Below are positions 6,174-6,801 of a DNA stretch of 6,801 nucleotides, piece by piece; the stretch's first letter is position 1; each line of letters opens with the position of its first letter. The translations under genes and the position numbers were made by a program. Source of the stretch: 66-474 sp035572335. GTDB taxonomy: Bacteria > Pseudomonadota > Gammaproteobacteria > Xanthomonadales > Rhodanobacteraceae. The notes under the pieces were generated by a model, which had not been told where the DNA came from, made no database searches, and worked only from the letters and a program-made list of their open reading frames with translations. The stretch covers positions 1 through 6,801 of the forward strand of contig DATNAW010000080.1 of assembly GCA_035572335.1 (NCBI GenBank). The letters are read 5' to 3'.

Positions 6174-6728
6174 TCATGAGAAAGCCGGCAACTGCTGCCT
6201 CTGGCAAGTCACATTGGGATTCCACATTGCGAAGTTGCCGGCGGGATTGTTCCGCCAGGCCCACGCGTGCAACACATAGATCGACGGCATGTTGAACATG
6301 TTCGGCGCTGGAAACTTGAGCATGAATTGACCGCCCACGCTGGGCGCAGGGCCGGTGGGGTGCGTGGCATCCCAGAGGTCGGCGAGCACGACGTATTCCA
6401 CGCCGACCAGCACCATTGACCCGTCCGCCTGCGGTTCGTAGATGAGTATCTGGGGCTCGCTTACCTTGGGTTGATTGCCACCGATCAGCGCCGGATTGGC
6501 CACGTGTATTCCCATCGCTCCGCGATCGGGTCCACTCACGCAGAACGGGTCGCGGCCGACCCAACCCGCTTGTGCGGCGACGTTGATGTTCCGGTAAGCG
6601 GCTGTGGCCTGCCGTACCTGCGCCAGGAAGGCCGAACCGTCCGGCGGACCGGCGTGCGCCAAGGCAGCCGGCAGTGCGAGCAAGGCAAATCCCAGGGCCA
6701 ACGAAATTTTGCGTGCAGTCTCGAACAT
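6174..6728 (-). CDS. Secreted protein of unknown function (orphan exported family)
   Basis: A 184-residue protein with a good Sec signal peptide: basic start 'MFETARK', hydrophobic core 9-24, and cleavage after 'ALAHA' at residue 26. The mature part is about 158 residues with no membrane segment. Two cysteines remain (63 in 'DPFCVSGP' and 175 in 'NPNVTC') and could form a disulfide linking the two ends of the domain. Other striking stretches are 'GAMGIHVANPALIGG' (70-84), 'ILIYEPQADGSMVLVGVEYV' (94-113) and 'HAWAWRNNPAGNFAMWNP' (154-171). These resemble, from memory, an exported hypothetical family found in several proteobacteria; no function is known to me. The ATG has a GGAGGG site at 6743-6738 with 9 bases of spacing. 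The gene is convergent with the PDZ gene and is probably a separate transcription unit. Confidence 0.85.
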   Translation of the reverse strand: MFETARKISLALGFALLALPAALAHAGPPDGSAFLAQVRQATAAYRNINVAAQAGWVGRDPFCVSGPDRGAMGIHVANPALIGGNQPKVSEPQILIYEPQADGSMVLVGVEYVVLADLWDATHPTGPAPSVGGQFMLKFPAPNMFNMPSIYVLHAWAWRNNPAGNFAMWNPNVTCQRQQLPAFS

Positions 6729-6801
6729 GCGTGGTTTCCCTCCATCAGTGGCTGGGCGGCGAACGGTTGCTGCCGCCGCCTCAATCTCGCCAAACCGGGG
6801 C

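Noticed and set aside
6755..6777. Inverted repeat GGCGGC / GCCGCC upstream of the secreted-protein gene
   Set aside because: Only 6 bp with an 11-base loop in GC-rich sequence, with no T tract; chance is likely, and it is too weak to call a terminator or a riboswitch.

Overview
The window comes from a GC-rich gammaproteobacterium. A ruvB-ybgC-tolQ-tolR-tolA-tolB cluster, the style of the Tol proteins, the sigma factor's 'SVSFSKSQL' region and the secreted orphan at the right end fit Xanthomonadales/Lysobacterales (Rhodanobacteraceae- or Xanthomonadaceae-like). The lineage is an inference from gene order and protein style, not from a database match.

Left half (1-3673, minus strand): one tightly packed operon read right to left. 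ruvB (Holliday-junction helicase) leads. It is followed with almost no spacing by ybgC (acyl-CoA thioesterase), tolQ and tolR (proton-driven inner-membrane motor), tolA (periplasm-spanning rod) and the first codons of tolB, which runs off the left edge. Junctions are abutting (ruvB/ybgC), a 4-base ATGA overlap (ybgC/tolQ), 19 bases (tolQ/tolR), a 14-base overlap (tolR/tolA) and 14 bases (tolA/tolB). ruvB has an extended -10 element placed so that transcription would begin at its ATG, suggesting a leaderless message.

Middle (3742-6087, plus strand): diverging from ruvB across only 68 bases is a three-gene operon. It encodes an ECF-type sigma factor, a small single-pass membrane protein in the anti-sigma position that lacks the usual zinc-finger anti-sigma motif, and an exported protein with two PDZ domains joined by an Ala/Glu/Arg-rich helix and ending in a polyproline tail. 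The layout recalls RpoE-RseA-DegS envelope-stress signalling, but the PDZ protein has no protease domain. This is the most interesting part of the window: a candidate, poorly described envelope-sensing system located next to the Tol envelope-integrity operon.

Right end (6088-6801): a strong 12-bp hairpin lies between the PDZ gene and a convergent minus-strand gene for a small secreted protein of unknown function (6174-6728). The last 73 bases are the 5' region of that gene, with a good ribosome binding site. No RNA genes, insertion sequences, CRISPR arrays or phage genes were seen, and no gene-free stretch exceeds 90 bases.
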